IMG/VR virus record: IMGVR_UViG_3300047173_000133
Coordinates: 1 to 56,523 of that record
Strand: one strand, 5' to 3'
DNA length: 56,523 bases
Source: a virus
Shown: positions 15,266 through 23,646 of the stretch, one piece after another
Numbering within the stretch: position 1 is the first letter of the stretch
Layout: each line of letters opens with the position of its first letter
Position numbers and translations under genes: made by a program
Notes under the pieces: generated by a model
The model's input: the letters and a program-made list of their open reading frames with translations, nothing else
Databases searched by the model: none
Told to the model about the DNA's origin: nothing

Positions 15266-15525
15266 GGCTTTTTCTCCTGCGGTTGTACCAAAGGGCCTGG
15301 CGTCCCTGGCGTGAGGTCGGTCCCCAACGCGGGGGTCTTGATAATTCCCAAAATCTTCTGAGCCAAGCTATTAAAGGCGGCAAAGACAACTCCCGTAGCC
15401 CCCAGGAGAATGTCCTTGTTTTCGGCGGGCACCGTATGGTAAGCCAGAATCCCCACAATCCCGAAAAAGCTCACCACCACCATAGTCCCGAAGCACAGCG
15501 TTATCAAGTTTTCCTCTATTTTCAT
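15262..15525 (-). CDS. holin
   Basis: An 87-residue protein with two likely membrane segments, about 8-28 (LITLCFGTMVVVSFFGIVGI) and about 39-58 (ILLGATGVVFAAFNSLAQKI), and a short charged, Pro/Lys-rich C-terminus, the layout of a class II holin. It lies 15 bases after the SleB-like hydrolase gene and is preceded by GGAGG. Function by size, membrane topology and neighbours. Confidence 0.7.
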   Translation of the reverse strand: MKIEENLITLCFGTMVVVSFFGIVGILAYHTVPAENKDILLGATGVVFAAFNSLAQKILGIIKTPALGTDLTPGTPGPLVQPQEKKP

Positions 15526-15540
15526 GATTTTCGGCCTCCT

Positions 15541-15960
15541 TCAACTAACATTGGCGTAAAACCTTACCCTCCCTTGTTGCCCCACCAACACGGCAGGCGG
15601 CGCCGCCCAAGCTGGCGCCGAAATCGAATCGGCATAAAAATGTGTCGCCCCCGAAGTCGGGTCCGCGCTCGGGTCCTGGCCCACAACCTCATCATACAAG
15701 GCCAACCCCGCTTGCCATTGAGGGTCGTCCTCGGCCATATTGGCCACCCTCTCCAAATTGGCATTGTCCTGGCGGTCGGCATTCCACTCGCTAAACTGCA
15801 TCCTCTGAAGACAAACCCCGGCCATCGTCTTCTCAAACCGCCCGCTGGCGGCCCGATTGCGAATGGCCCAGATCACCCACGCCTGGGCATCACCGTCGCC
15901 CGGCGCCGCTTCACACAACATCGTCACGGTGGTAATGATTCTATCGGCGCTGGAAGCCAT
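15541..15960 (-). CDS. endolysin, SleB/CwlJ-type cell wall hydrolase
   Basis: A 139-residue Hydrolase_2-type enzyme that would cut peptidoglycan at lysis. Signs are E17 in LCEAAPGDGDAQAW, the helix VIWAIRNRAASGRF, FSEWN in place of the usual SCWN, and ATHFYAD near the C-terminus. The frame opens at a TTG (15978), but GGAAAGGGG lies six bases before the ATG at 15960, which I choose; another ATG is at 15963. No signal peptide is seen, so it depends on the holin. Palindromic element copy 2 ends 30 bases upstream of the start. Confidence 0.75.
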   Translation of the reverse strand: MASSADRIITTVTMLCEAAPGDGDAQAWVIWAIRNRAASGRFEKTMAGVCLQRMQFSEWNADRQDNANLERVANMAEDDPQWQAGLALYDEVVGQDPSADPTSGATHFYADSISAPAWAAPPAVLVGQQGRVRFYANVS

Positions 15961-15989
15961 CATTGGCCCCTTTCCCAAATGTCATGCCC

Positions 15990-16154
15990 AAGGCCCCCCG
16001 CAGGGGGAGTGACCCAAAATGCCGAGGGGATATACACCGAAGGTCTCGGACTGTCAAGGTCCATCGAGCGTAGCGAGATGGACCTTGACAGTCCGAAACC
16101 GAGGTGTATAATCCCCGAGGATTTTGGGGAAACTCCCCCCAAAGGAAGGGCCTT
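15990..16154. repeat. palindromic element copy 2
   Basis: A 165-base copy in reverse orientation relative to the other three. Read on the minus strand it has outer arm GGGGGGAGT, then CCCCAAAATCCTCGGGGA, TTATACACC, the stem TCAAGGTCCAT with its exact complement ATGGACCTTGA, and the core CTCGCTACGCTCG. The outer ends match copy 4. It fills the whole gap between the stop of the 1567-residue internal virion protein (two bases away) and the endolysin ribosome site. Confidence 0.9.
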
Positions 16155-16156
16155 CC

Positions 16157-19100
16157 TCATCTCCTCCTATGCCTCCTAACATCCTTCGCCGCCTCCTCCG
16201 TCGCCTCTTCCAAAATCTCGGGATGCAACTCATATAGCGCCACCTGAGCACCCTTCCGAGCTCCTGCAATCGTTTTATCAATGACCTCCATCTTGTCGGC
16301 CGAACTCATTTCACTCACTTCGCCATTTGTAGCGAGATCGTCTAAAAGTTCTTTCGTATATCTCCCCGCAATCCTACTATAGTCATCATGTTGCTCGGGC
16401 GTTAGCTGAACCCCCAACAACGCCCTTGGTATTCGGGTGATCCCACTCTGCAACTCGTTGAGCATTTGAGTCGTAGGATCATTGACGTATTTGCTAATAT
16501 CTCCGCTAATTGGCTCCCCGTAAACATCCCGGCGGGGCATGAGCCTTTCGGACAGCCATGGAACTTTGGCCTGAACAGCATCCAAAATCCCATACCCATT
16601 AGCAAAACCTCGGTTCTGAATCTCCCTCTGATATGGATCTATGGCCCTGGCAACTTGTCCTCCCCCCACGGAATATGGCAACCAATTGGTCGCAAAGCTT
16701 CGCAGGTAAGCCGTGGCCTTCCTCCCGCCCTCATTATCATAAACGGCATCAATTAAATCATGTACTCCCCTCATAAAATTTTCGTCCAAAATCGATTTTG
16801 TCATATCCCTAAAATATTCCCCCGCCAATGTTTTGCCCTCATCCTCCTTCCAAGCCATCGAAGTCTCGGTCACATTGGCCGCAAACCTCATCAACATAGC
16901 ATATGGACCACCGCCCTGATACGAAAACGTGAGATTACCAATAGAAACCGAGGTAGGCTTATGACTCAACAACCACACAGCCCGTTGTTTAGGATCGGCC
17001 GGTCCATCCCCGGTCATCAACCCTCCCAAAACCATGCCCGCAGTCGCTCCCATCAGCGCCGTTCCTACCACCACCTTCGCCACCTGCATGTCGGCATCAG
17101 CCCCAGACCTTAGCAATCTCCCCCTAACGTCCTTGTTAAAAAACCCCACCGGGGTCCTCTCAACTACGGCATTTCGCGTGATCTCCACCCCAATATGAAG
17201 AAACGGAACCACTAGCTTCGCCACCAGATTCCTGTTGGTGAAATTCTCCAAACTGGCCAAGGCCGAACTATGCTCGGCCCTTCGCATATAAAGCTCCTTC
17301 AACGTATCCGCCGTTGCCGCGTTGACGTTTTCGTATAGGTTCGCCGGCATCCCAGCGTCACTCTCGCCCTTGCTTGCGGTGGCCATTTGCTCCACCGTAG
17401 GCGTCTGTGTCAGCTCGGCAATTCGCCTATCGAAATCTGCTCCCTTCTTAAGTCCTTCACTCGTAGCTGTCCTATAGGCCAATCCGGCAATATTCTGCTC
17501 ATACCTCAATGATTTGAAAAACGAGTGTATCGCCGCCACGCTTCTTCCCGGCACTCCCACCGCCTCTCCAAAGATCACCGTAGAAGACGTGTAATCGGGC
17601 TTTGCCACTAACTCCCTAGCTCGCTCTACCGCCTCCTGTCCCTCCAGACCTTCTTTCGCGGCCTTGTCCAGTGCCCAACCCTCAATGATAGGATTGCGAC
17701 TAAGGCCATAACCCGCTCCGACTCTCTCCCCCGCCAACAGCGGACTTTGGCCCGTGAGGAACGCCTCGGTCGCGGCCTTAAGCCCATTCGTAGACCCTGC
17801 CAACATGACGTGTAACTGGGCTCCGGCCTCTCCCAAATAAACCCTGTCCTTAGTTTCGACGCCAAAAGCCTCTCGGATCGTAGCCACTCCCGCGGCCACT
17901 GGGATCTCCACCAGCGGCGTCACCAAAGCATTGACCATATTCCCCACGGCATATCGGGCGTGAGTCAGCGGCCCTGAAATCAACGCATTGACATAATAGT
18001 AAATCATCTTGTCCCTAAAACTCGGCAAACGCGAGTCCTTTGTAAACTTCGATATTTGCTGAGTCGTCCGAAGGCTCTTACCCCTCTCGGCCATTTCTTG
18101 TAGCTGAAACAGATCCAATCCTTGAGTTTCCTTCAAAAACGTGCTCAACTCGGCCGCATCCTTAAACCCCTCAATATTCCTAAACGCCGCCAAGGCCCTT
18201 CCCGCTTCGGCCGTGACCCCGGACAAAACCTCCTGAAACATTATAAGTCTGGCCCTTGCCTTCGCAAAGCTTGCAATGTCCGCCTGATTAGCCGTCTCCG
18301 CGGCCTTAGCCATCGCATCTCTAGCTACCGTCGCCCCATCAATAAAAGCCTGCCGGACATACAAAATCTGCTCCGCGTTAAATGCCTGGCCGACCTTCCA
18401 AGCATCCACAACCTCGATCCCCAAATCCTCGGCCAGCATCTGCTGCTCACCCAACGACAGCTCTCCCCGACGCGCAGACATAAACTGTCCATTCGCTTCC
18501 GCCGCATCTTGAGCCATCCGAAACACATCATTCGGTGTATTTAAGGGTTCTTGCAGAATGTTCCCGGCTTTACCCAAATACTTCGAGTCACTTTTAGTGA
18601 ACCGCCCTTTAGCATCCGTCGCCCCCTTAGTCTCTACTCCCTCCGCCGGATCCCTAACCTTTATTGCTGGGCCTTCGGTCCCGCCTTCGCCTTTGCCCTC
18701 AGTTGCTTCAGCGCCCCGACCGACTTCATCAGGTGGGGCACTAGGTCCTTTTCCTCCGGCGTTAGCTGGTCCTGGTCCAGGTCCTGTAGGTTCGCCCCGA
18801 GGTTCTCCGCCCACGCCTCCTGTAGATCCGGGTTCTGGTTCGCCAATTAATTTCTCCTTTAGATTCGGATACTTGTCCAACAAGTCCCTAATTTCACCTT
18901 CAGTCAAATCCGCTAATGCCGCGGCATGTTCTCCAGGCTTCGCTTCACGGGCATCAATCTCATGAATGTCTGCCAAGGTTTTGGCCACGGCCTCCCGCCT
19001 TCCTAAGGGCTGCCTGTTTGGTTCCGGCGTGATTAATTTGTCAAAGATGTTTTTGATCTCGGGCGAAATCGGTGCCAGCCCCTCAATCTTGCCCTTTATC

Positions 19101-20860
19101 GCCGCCAGCCACTCTCGGAACTGGGCGAAAGCCTTGGTCAACCCCGCCGTAGGAGCCTCCCCATCAAACAAATACCTCTCAAAAGCTCTCGCCCATTTTT
19201 CGTGGGCGACAGTCCGAGCCCGGCTTTTCTTCCCAAAATCGAAATCCTCACTTACGCCCATCCACTGTCGAGCGGCGGATGCCATTTCCCTAAGTTCCTG
19301 CGGAGCGGCGGGGTCTTTGGCGTCGCCCATAAGCTCTTCCAACCACTGATGACTCATCTCATGGACGAAAGTAGAAGCATCGGCCGACTTAAACAACCTA
19401 ATCGTATCTTTGGTTTTCTGATAGTCTCCGGGCGAAAACTTTCCTTGGACCGTTCCTCCGCGCTGAAACACTTCCAAGTCCTCGGCTTTGACTGGGGTCC
19501 AGCCACCGGCCGGCAGAGCCTCCTTCGCTCCCTTAGGGCCTTTAACTTCTCCTCCCTCAGCCTTGTAGAGTTCCTCCGCCGTGCCCTTAGCCCCGTCAAA
19601 AAACGCCGCCCTGGTTTCAAAATGCAAAGCCTGTAATTGAGCAGCAAGCGCCGCCTCATTCTCCGGCCTTCCAGCCGCCACCAACTTCTCGCTAACGTCC
19701 TTAGCGATGGCGCTTACCATCTCAGGCGAGGAAATAATTTGTCCCGATGTCGATAGGATCTGCTTCGGCACTACCTGAGCGGCGGGCGGCTCGGGCGGTG
19801 GTTCGGCCGCTATTCTCTCTCGGGCAGTCTTATAAGCTCCGCCTACCTCAACAGCCATATCGGCCATTTTTTCATTATTAGCTTGAATTTGTTGACGAAT
19901 CTCAGTCATGGCCGGTGTATCGACGGTGAGATTGCCGGCGTTCTCTAACTGATTTCTGGCATCCTCCAATGTCGCGGCTTGGCGCTTCGTCAATCGATCT
20001 TCAACACCATTGACCTTGGCCAGCGTGTTAGCAATAGTCGTCTGCAAGGCCCCTGCTTCAGGCGTAGGGACCTGTTCCATCTCGCCCAATTGCTTGCGCA
20101 GAAGCTCTTGGCGCCCTGCCAAGGCATCAAATACCTTGAAAGTCTCAGGCGCAACCTCCCTCGCCATCCCATGCACATCCAGCGGCGGCGTCACCGTATC
20201 GGCCTTCAACGGCCCAGGCGACGGCTCAGGCGGCGGGACCTCTCCTCGCTCGGCGGGAGTTAGGACCTTCTCGCCCTTCCCACCAAGCAGCTTCAGCTCT
20301 CGGGCTTCGCTGATGTAGTTAGGCACCTCAGCAATACCCATAGACGCCTCTGGCATCGCGGCTAAGTCTCGGCCTAATCTCGGTGCTCCCACCTCCTCAC
20401 CCGCGGTCGCCACGCCACTCTGATAAACTCCTAACCCGGCTGCCAGCGTTCTGCTGACCGTCTCACCTCCCAAAATCAACGGCATTAACACTTGGGAATT
20501 GAAAGCCTGGACGATGTTGCCGTGGGTACTGTCGGGGCCAAAAACCTTAGCCTTACGAAGGGCCTCAACCACAGGACCCGAGAACTGATCCTCGGACAAT
20601 CCCTGACCTGCGGCCCCTATCATAGCACTGGCAATCCGCTCCACGCTCGCCGTGACCTTGCTAAAGGTACTTGGCTCCGCCGGCCTCGGCCCAAGCAAAT
20701 TCTCATAGCCATCTACCGGAGCCCCTACCGGAGCCCCCACCGGAGCCCCTACCGGAGCCCCTACCGGAGCCCCTTGTTCCGCCGGCCTCGGCCCCAAAAG
20801 ATCCTCATAGCCAGACCCTACGTTCGGCGGCAGGACTTGTCCTTGAGCTTGATCAATCAT
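16157..20860 (-). CDS. large internal virion/ejection protein with HExxH metallopeptidase-like domain
   Basis: A 1567-residue polyprotein-like product in the place of T7 gp16. Residues 21-28 and 55-62 are the duplicated peptide LLGPRPAE around a GAPV repeat. Residues 204-230 are Pro-rich. A zinc-peptidase signature VHEMSHQWLEE has H500 and H504, and E558 in HEKWARAFE is a candidate third ligand. Further on come a Gly/Pro-rich linker and long helical regions, ending with hydrophobic segments (VVGTALMGATAGMVLGG) that could insert into the host membrane at ejection. The ATG overlaps the stop of the upstream transglycosylase gene. Phage polyvalent proteins commonly mix such domains; the peptidase may mature virion proteins or act in the host wall. 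Confidence 0.75.
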   Translation of the reverse strand: MIDQAQGQVLPPNVGSGYEDLLGPRPAEQGAPVGAPVGAPVGAPVGAPVDGYENLLGPRPAEPSTFSKVTASVERIASAMIGAAGQGLSEDQFSGPVVEALRKAKVFGPDSTHGNIVQAFNSQVLMPLILGGETVSRTLAAGLGVYQSGVATAGEEVGAPRLGRDLAAMPEASMGIAEVPNYISEARELKLLGGKGEKVLTPAERGEVPPPEPSPGPLKADTVTPPLDVHGMAREVAPETFKVFDALAGRQELLRKQLGEMEQVPTPEAGALQTTIANTLAKVNGVEDRLTKRQAATLEDARNQLENAGNLTVDTPAMTEIRQQIQANNEKMADMAVEVGGAYKTARERIAAEPPPEPPAAQVVPKQILSTSGQIISSPEMVSAIAKDVSEKLVAAGRPENEAALAAQLQALHFETRAAFFDGAKGTAEELYKAEGGEVKGPKGAKEALPAGGWTPVKAEDLEVFQRGGTVQGKFSPGDYQKTKDTIRLFKSADASTFVHEMSHQWLEELMGDAKDPAAPQELREMASAARQWMGVSEDFDFGKKSRARTVAHEKWARAFERYLFDGEAPTAGLTKAFAQFREWLAAIKGKIEGLAPISPEIKNIFDKLITPEPNRQPLGRREAVAKTLADIHEIDAREAKPGEHAAALADLTEGEIRDLLDKYPNLKEKLIGEPEPGSTGGVGGEPRGEPTGPGPGPANAGGKGPSAPPDEVGRGAEATEGKGEGGTEGPAIKVRDPAEGVETKGATDAKGRFTKSDSKYLGKAGNILQEPLNTPNDVFRMAQDAAEANGQFMSARRGELSLGEQQMLAEDLGIEVVDAWKVGQAFNAEQILYVRQAFIDGATVARDAMAKAAETANQADIASFAKARARLIMFQEVLSGVTAEAGRALAAFRNIEGFKDAAELSTFLKETQGLDLFQLQEMAERGKSLRTTQQISKFTKDSRLPSFRDKMIYYYVNALISGPLTHARYAVGNMVNALVTPLVEIPVAAGVATIREAFGVETKDRVYLGEAGAQLHVMLAGSTNGLKAATEAFLTGQSPLLAGERVGAGYGLSRNPIIEGWALDKAAKEGLEGQEAVERARELVAKPDYTSSTVIFGEAVGVPGRSVAAIHSFFKSLRYEQNIAGLAYRTATSEGLKKGADFDRRIAELTQTPTVEQMATASKGESDAGMPANLYENVNAATADTLKELYMRRAEHSSALASLENFTNRNLVAKLVVPFLHIGVEITRNAVVERTPVGFFNKDVRGRLLRSGADADMQVAKVVVGTALMGATAGMVLGGLMTGDGPADPKQRAVWLLSHKPTSVSIGNLTFSYQGGGPYAMLMRFAANVTETSMAWKEDEGKTLAGEYFRDMTKSILDENFMRGVHDLIDAVYDNEGGRKATAYLRSFATNWLPYSVGGGQVARAIDPYQREIQNRGFANGYGILDAVQAKVPWLSERLMPRRDVYGEPISGDISKYVNDPTTQMLNELQSGITRIPRALLGVQLTPEQHDDYSRIAGRYTKELLDDLATNGEVSEMSSADKMEVIDKTIAGARKGAQVALYELHPEILEEATEEAAKDVRRHRRR
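20715..20775 (-). repeat. 12-base minisatellite encoding GAPV repeats
   Basis: Five near-identical ACCGGAGCCCCT units on the + strand encode consecutive Gly-Ala-Pro-Val blocks in the N-terminal part of the 1567-residue protein. One unit has a single base change. The surrounding LLGPRPAE-coding segments are themselves duplicated. Confidence 0.9.
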
Positions 20861-23070
20861 CTGTCACTCGTCGGGGTTTGAAGTTTACCAGGCAAACTTT
20901 TTAGCGCGGCCATAGCTTTATCCCAATCCATTGATGTTTTAGCAGACTTCTGATATGCCGTAGCAATTGCTCCCCTAGTCTCAAGAATCCCGGCCGGCGT
21001 CGATAAATCTCGCCCTCCCCACTCAAACGTAAACGAGGGCGGAGGTTTACTTTTGTCATTGATTTTGTCGGCCAATGTCGGCGCGAAAGCCTTCATCGAC
21101 TCGGCCAACGGGCTTCCATCCTTCGTCAACTCCGCAATCGACTTCCCTTCGCTAATGCCTTTATACAATTGGGGCAGCGCCTGATTGAGCCAGTCGGAAT
21201 ATTTTTTGTCCTTGACCGGATCGGTCATGCCCGGAATCTTCAATTGGCCAAGGATTTTGTCTTGGCCCGTCTTCAAAAACCCTTCGATCATCGTGGCTTG
21301 CCCCGGCTGTTCATGGGCCATCTTCAAAAACTTCGACGCTTCGCTAACTCCCGTCGGGCGAAGCGAGTCGGGATTTTCCCCCAAATATGAAATCAACTGG
21401 TTATCGTTGGAGATCCGCTCAGGGTCATCGGCTGGCAAATTCATCTTCCTCACCACATCAAGAAACCCCGAGCCATAATCCTTCGCTGTCTGACTCAAGG
21501 CGTCCTGGCTAGCGGAGCGGCCAAACTTGAACAATCCTTCCACCGTCGATGCACTCAACCCCTGGTCGCCAGCCTTAGCCACCCGTGAATAAAAGTCTGG
21601 CCCCAACGGCTCAGCCTCCGGCAGAGTCGATTTCACCACCTCAGAGGCAAACCCCGCTGCTGTCGTATTTCTCCAGTTCTCTTGCGCCAACATCGCCGAC
21701 TGTTGAACCTGGTTCGCCACGGCAAACCTCTCATTCACATGAGCCCTAATAGCACTGGCCAAGGCCGGATTATCGGCATAATCCTTGTCAATCTGATCCA
21801 GTGTCGTCGCTTTGGAAATTAACATGCCCGATTTCGCCGCCCGAGCACTTACCTGACCCACATATTGAGAGACACTCAACCCATTAGACGGATCTACCAC
21901 ATCTCTCTTCCACGGCGTAGGGCTTCCAGGCGGGGCAACATTCCCGATGCCAGAAAAGTATGCAACAGCCGCGCCTTCGGGATTACCACCAGACACTCTA
22001 AGCCCATCCTCAACAATCCGACCAGTAATAATCTTCTGGTCCGCAAGAGAGTTAATGTCCAGGTGTTCGCCCGGCCTAGTGTATTGCTGAAAGGTCCCCG
22101 ATTTCTGTTGCATTGGGCCAACAGCCCCAGCCGGTGATGTAGGAACTCCCCCTAAGGCTCCGCCGCTTTCTTGCCCGTGAAGTACATCCACCAGTTGAGC
22201 AACTTGTTGAGGTCCCACGGGCCTTGGCGCCATCGTCGTTCCACCTTCGATCGTCTTCGTCACGCCCAAGTTCCCCAAATATTTATCGGCAATCGGCCCG
22301 GCCAAAGCCTTGTCGGCGGCGCCCTCAACATGGGCCGAGAGAGTGTCGTAGTTCGGGGCATTGATCATAAGGTCCCTGTTAGCGTCGAAAACCTGCTTCG
22401 CAAGGATAGGGTTGGTCGGCACCAACGCCAACACCCGGCTCTGGGTCGCCTCGATGGCGGATTGTTTCTCTACTCTATCGAAAACCTCCGAAGGCAACTT
22501 CGCCCCATACTCCATCTGGGCCTCCTTCATTCGGCCCTCGTGAATCTTCGCCGCGCCAAAAGCAAAGGCATTGGGGTCATCGGGCGCCGCATTGATCATC
22601 GAGTGACCATTGTCGGCAATGCCATCGTTAACGCCCTTAGCGTAGATTCTGGTCTGCTGGTTGGCGTGATTGTCGATCTGCGGAGCCAAAAACCTCTCAA
22701 AAAACATCCGGCTCTGTACGTCGTACTGGGCCTTTTGGGCGGGCGAATCGAGGTTGTCCATCCCCGTCTGCCGGATCTTTTCCAAATTATCTTGGAGGGC
22801 CTGATGGGCGTTCATCGCATCGGCACCATTCAAGGTCTTAAACTGTTCTATGGCCTCCCGTCCTTGCGCCATCGTATCGTTGAGAGCGTGATCGGTCTGG
22901 ACCTGCTGATAGAAATGAGCGGCCGTTGAGGCTCCCGCTCCCAACTTTTCCCCGCCCGCTGCGATCAACCCGCCAAACTCATTCGGCGAAGCTTGGATAT
23001 GCTGGTAGTCGTCCGGCGCATTAACCTGCGGGGTTACACTCGGAATCGGATTATAGGGCGCTTCAGCCAT
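20857..23070 (-). CDS. internal virion protein with lytic transglycosylase domain
   Basis: A 737-residue protein. Residues 1-290 are helical, and residues about 292-400 are an SLT-type transglycosylase: VDVLHGQESGGALG with catalytic E301, then GAVGPMQQKSGTFQQY and later AAVAYFSG. It would open peptidoglycan during genome ejection, as T7 gp16 does, here on a protein separate from the largest ejection protein. The C-terminal half is helical. The gene lies directly behind a gp14-like protein and its stop overlaps the next start. Confidence 0.78.
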   Translation of the reverse strand: MAEAPYNPIPSVTPQVNAPDDYQHIQASPNEFGGLIAAGGEKLGAGASTAAHFYQQVQTDHALNDTMAQGREAIEQFKTLNGADAMNAHQALQDNLEKIRQTGMDNLDSPAQKAQYDVQSRMFFERFLAPQIDNHANQQTRIYAKGVNDGIADNGHSMINAAPDDPNAFAFGAAKIHEGRMKEAQMEYGAKLPSEVFDRVEKQSAIEATQSRVLALVPTNPILAKQVFDANRDLMINAPNYDTLSAHVEGAADKALAGPIADKYLGNLGVTKTIEGGTTMAPRPVGPQQVAQLVDVLHGQESGGALGGVPTSPAGAVGPMQQKSGTFQQYTRPGEHLDINSLADQKIITGRIVEDGLRVSGGNPEGAAVAYFSGIGNVAPPGSPTPWKRDVVDPSNGLSVSQYVGQVSARAAKSGMLISKATTLDQIDKDYADNPALASAIRAHVNERFAVANQVQQSAMLAQENWRNTTAAGFASEVVKSTLPEAEPLGPDFYSRVAKAGDQGLSASTVEGLFKFGRSASQDALSQTAKDYGSGFLDVVRKMNLPADDPERISNDNQLISYLGENPDSLRPTGVSEASKFLKMAHEQPGQATMIEGFLKTGQDKILGQLKIPGMTDPVKDKKYSDWLNQALPQLYKGISEGKSIAELTKDGSPLAESMKAFAPTLADKINDKSKPPPSFTFEWGGRDLSTPAGILETRGAIATAYQKSAKTSMDWDKAMAALKSLPGKLQTPTSDR

Positions 23071-23075
23071 TTACT

Positions 23076-23645
23076 TCAGCCTCCCCACGCCGAAATGCCG
23101 CCACCAGTAACGGCTAAGGGATTGCCCGAGTCACTACCCCCACCCCCACCCCCACCGCCACCGCCAAACTTAAACCCTATTCCCGAAGCCCCCGACAACA
23201 AATTCCCTGCTGCCCCGGTCGCACCACCAATCGGCGCCTGTTCAGCTTCGCTCGCCAATAAGCTGGATTGGGCCGTGTCGCTAGTCGCCTGCTGTTGATA
23301 ACCATAGGCTTGCATCGCGGCATTTCGCATCGTCGTCAAAGTATCCAATTGGTTGACTTGAGCCTGAGAAGCCCGGACTTGCACCGCCGAACCCGTATTG
23401 ACATCAATCCCCCCGGCGGCCTGAGTGGCCTTGATCTGGCCGACCTGGGCAGCACCCTTAAGGCTTTGAGTTTGGGCCTGGGTCTCGCCAGCGGCAATTG
23501 CCACTTGAGCATTTTGTTGGGCGATCGTGGCGTTATTCTTGGCTACCTGGGCCTGATAACTCGCGGCATTACCCTGGGCTATACCACCCCCCACAGCACT
23601 AGCCGCCGAAACCGCCAGTCCCGCTGCACCTAGCGCCATACCCAT
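23076..23645 (-). CDS. small internal virion protein (gp14-like)
   Basis: A 189-residue protein with Ala/Gly-rich N-terminus (MGMALGAAGLAVSAASAVGG), a Gln/Ala-rich helical body (YQAQVAKNNATIAQQNAQVA) and a run of ten glycines near the C-terminus. This composition is typical of podovirus internal core proteins of the T7 gp14 type that form part of the ejection channel. The order gp14-like, transglycosylase, giant protein also agrees. Confidence 0.65.
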   Translation of the reverse strand: MGMALGAAGLAVSAASAVGGGIAQGNAASYQAQVAKNNATIAQQNAQVAIAAGETQAQTQSLKGAAQVGQIKATQAAGGIDVNTGSAVQVRASQAQVNQLDTLTTMRNAAMQAYGYQQQATSDTAQSSLLASEAEQAPIGGATGAAGNLLSGASGIGFKFGGGGGGGGGGSDSGNPLAVTGGGISAWGG

Positions 23646-23646
23646 C

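Noticed and set aside
15283-16179. A 298-codon + strand frame across the lysis genes and element copy 2
   Set aside because: It mirrors holin and endolysin and includes the palindrome; composition (many Arg, His and Pro) is that of an antisense shadow.
22171-22929. A 252-codon + strand frame inside the transglycosylase gene
   Set aside because: Antisense to a well-supported gene with the SLT motif; no ribosome site or domain.
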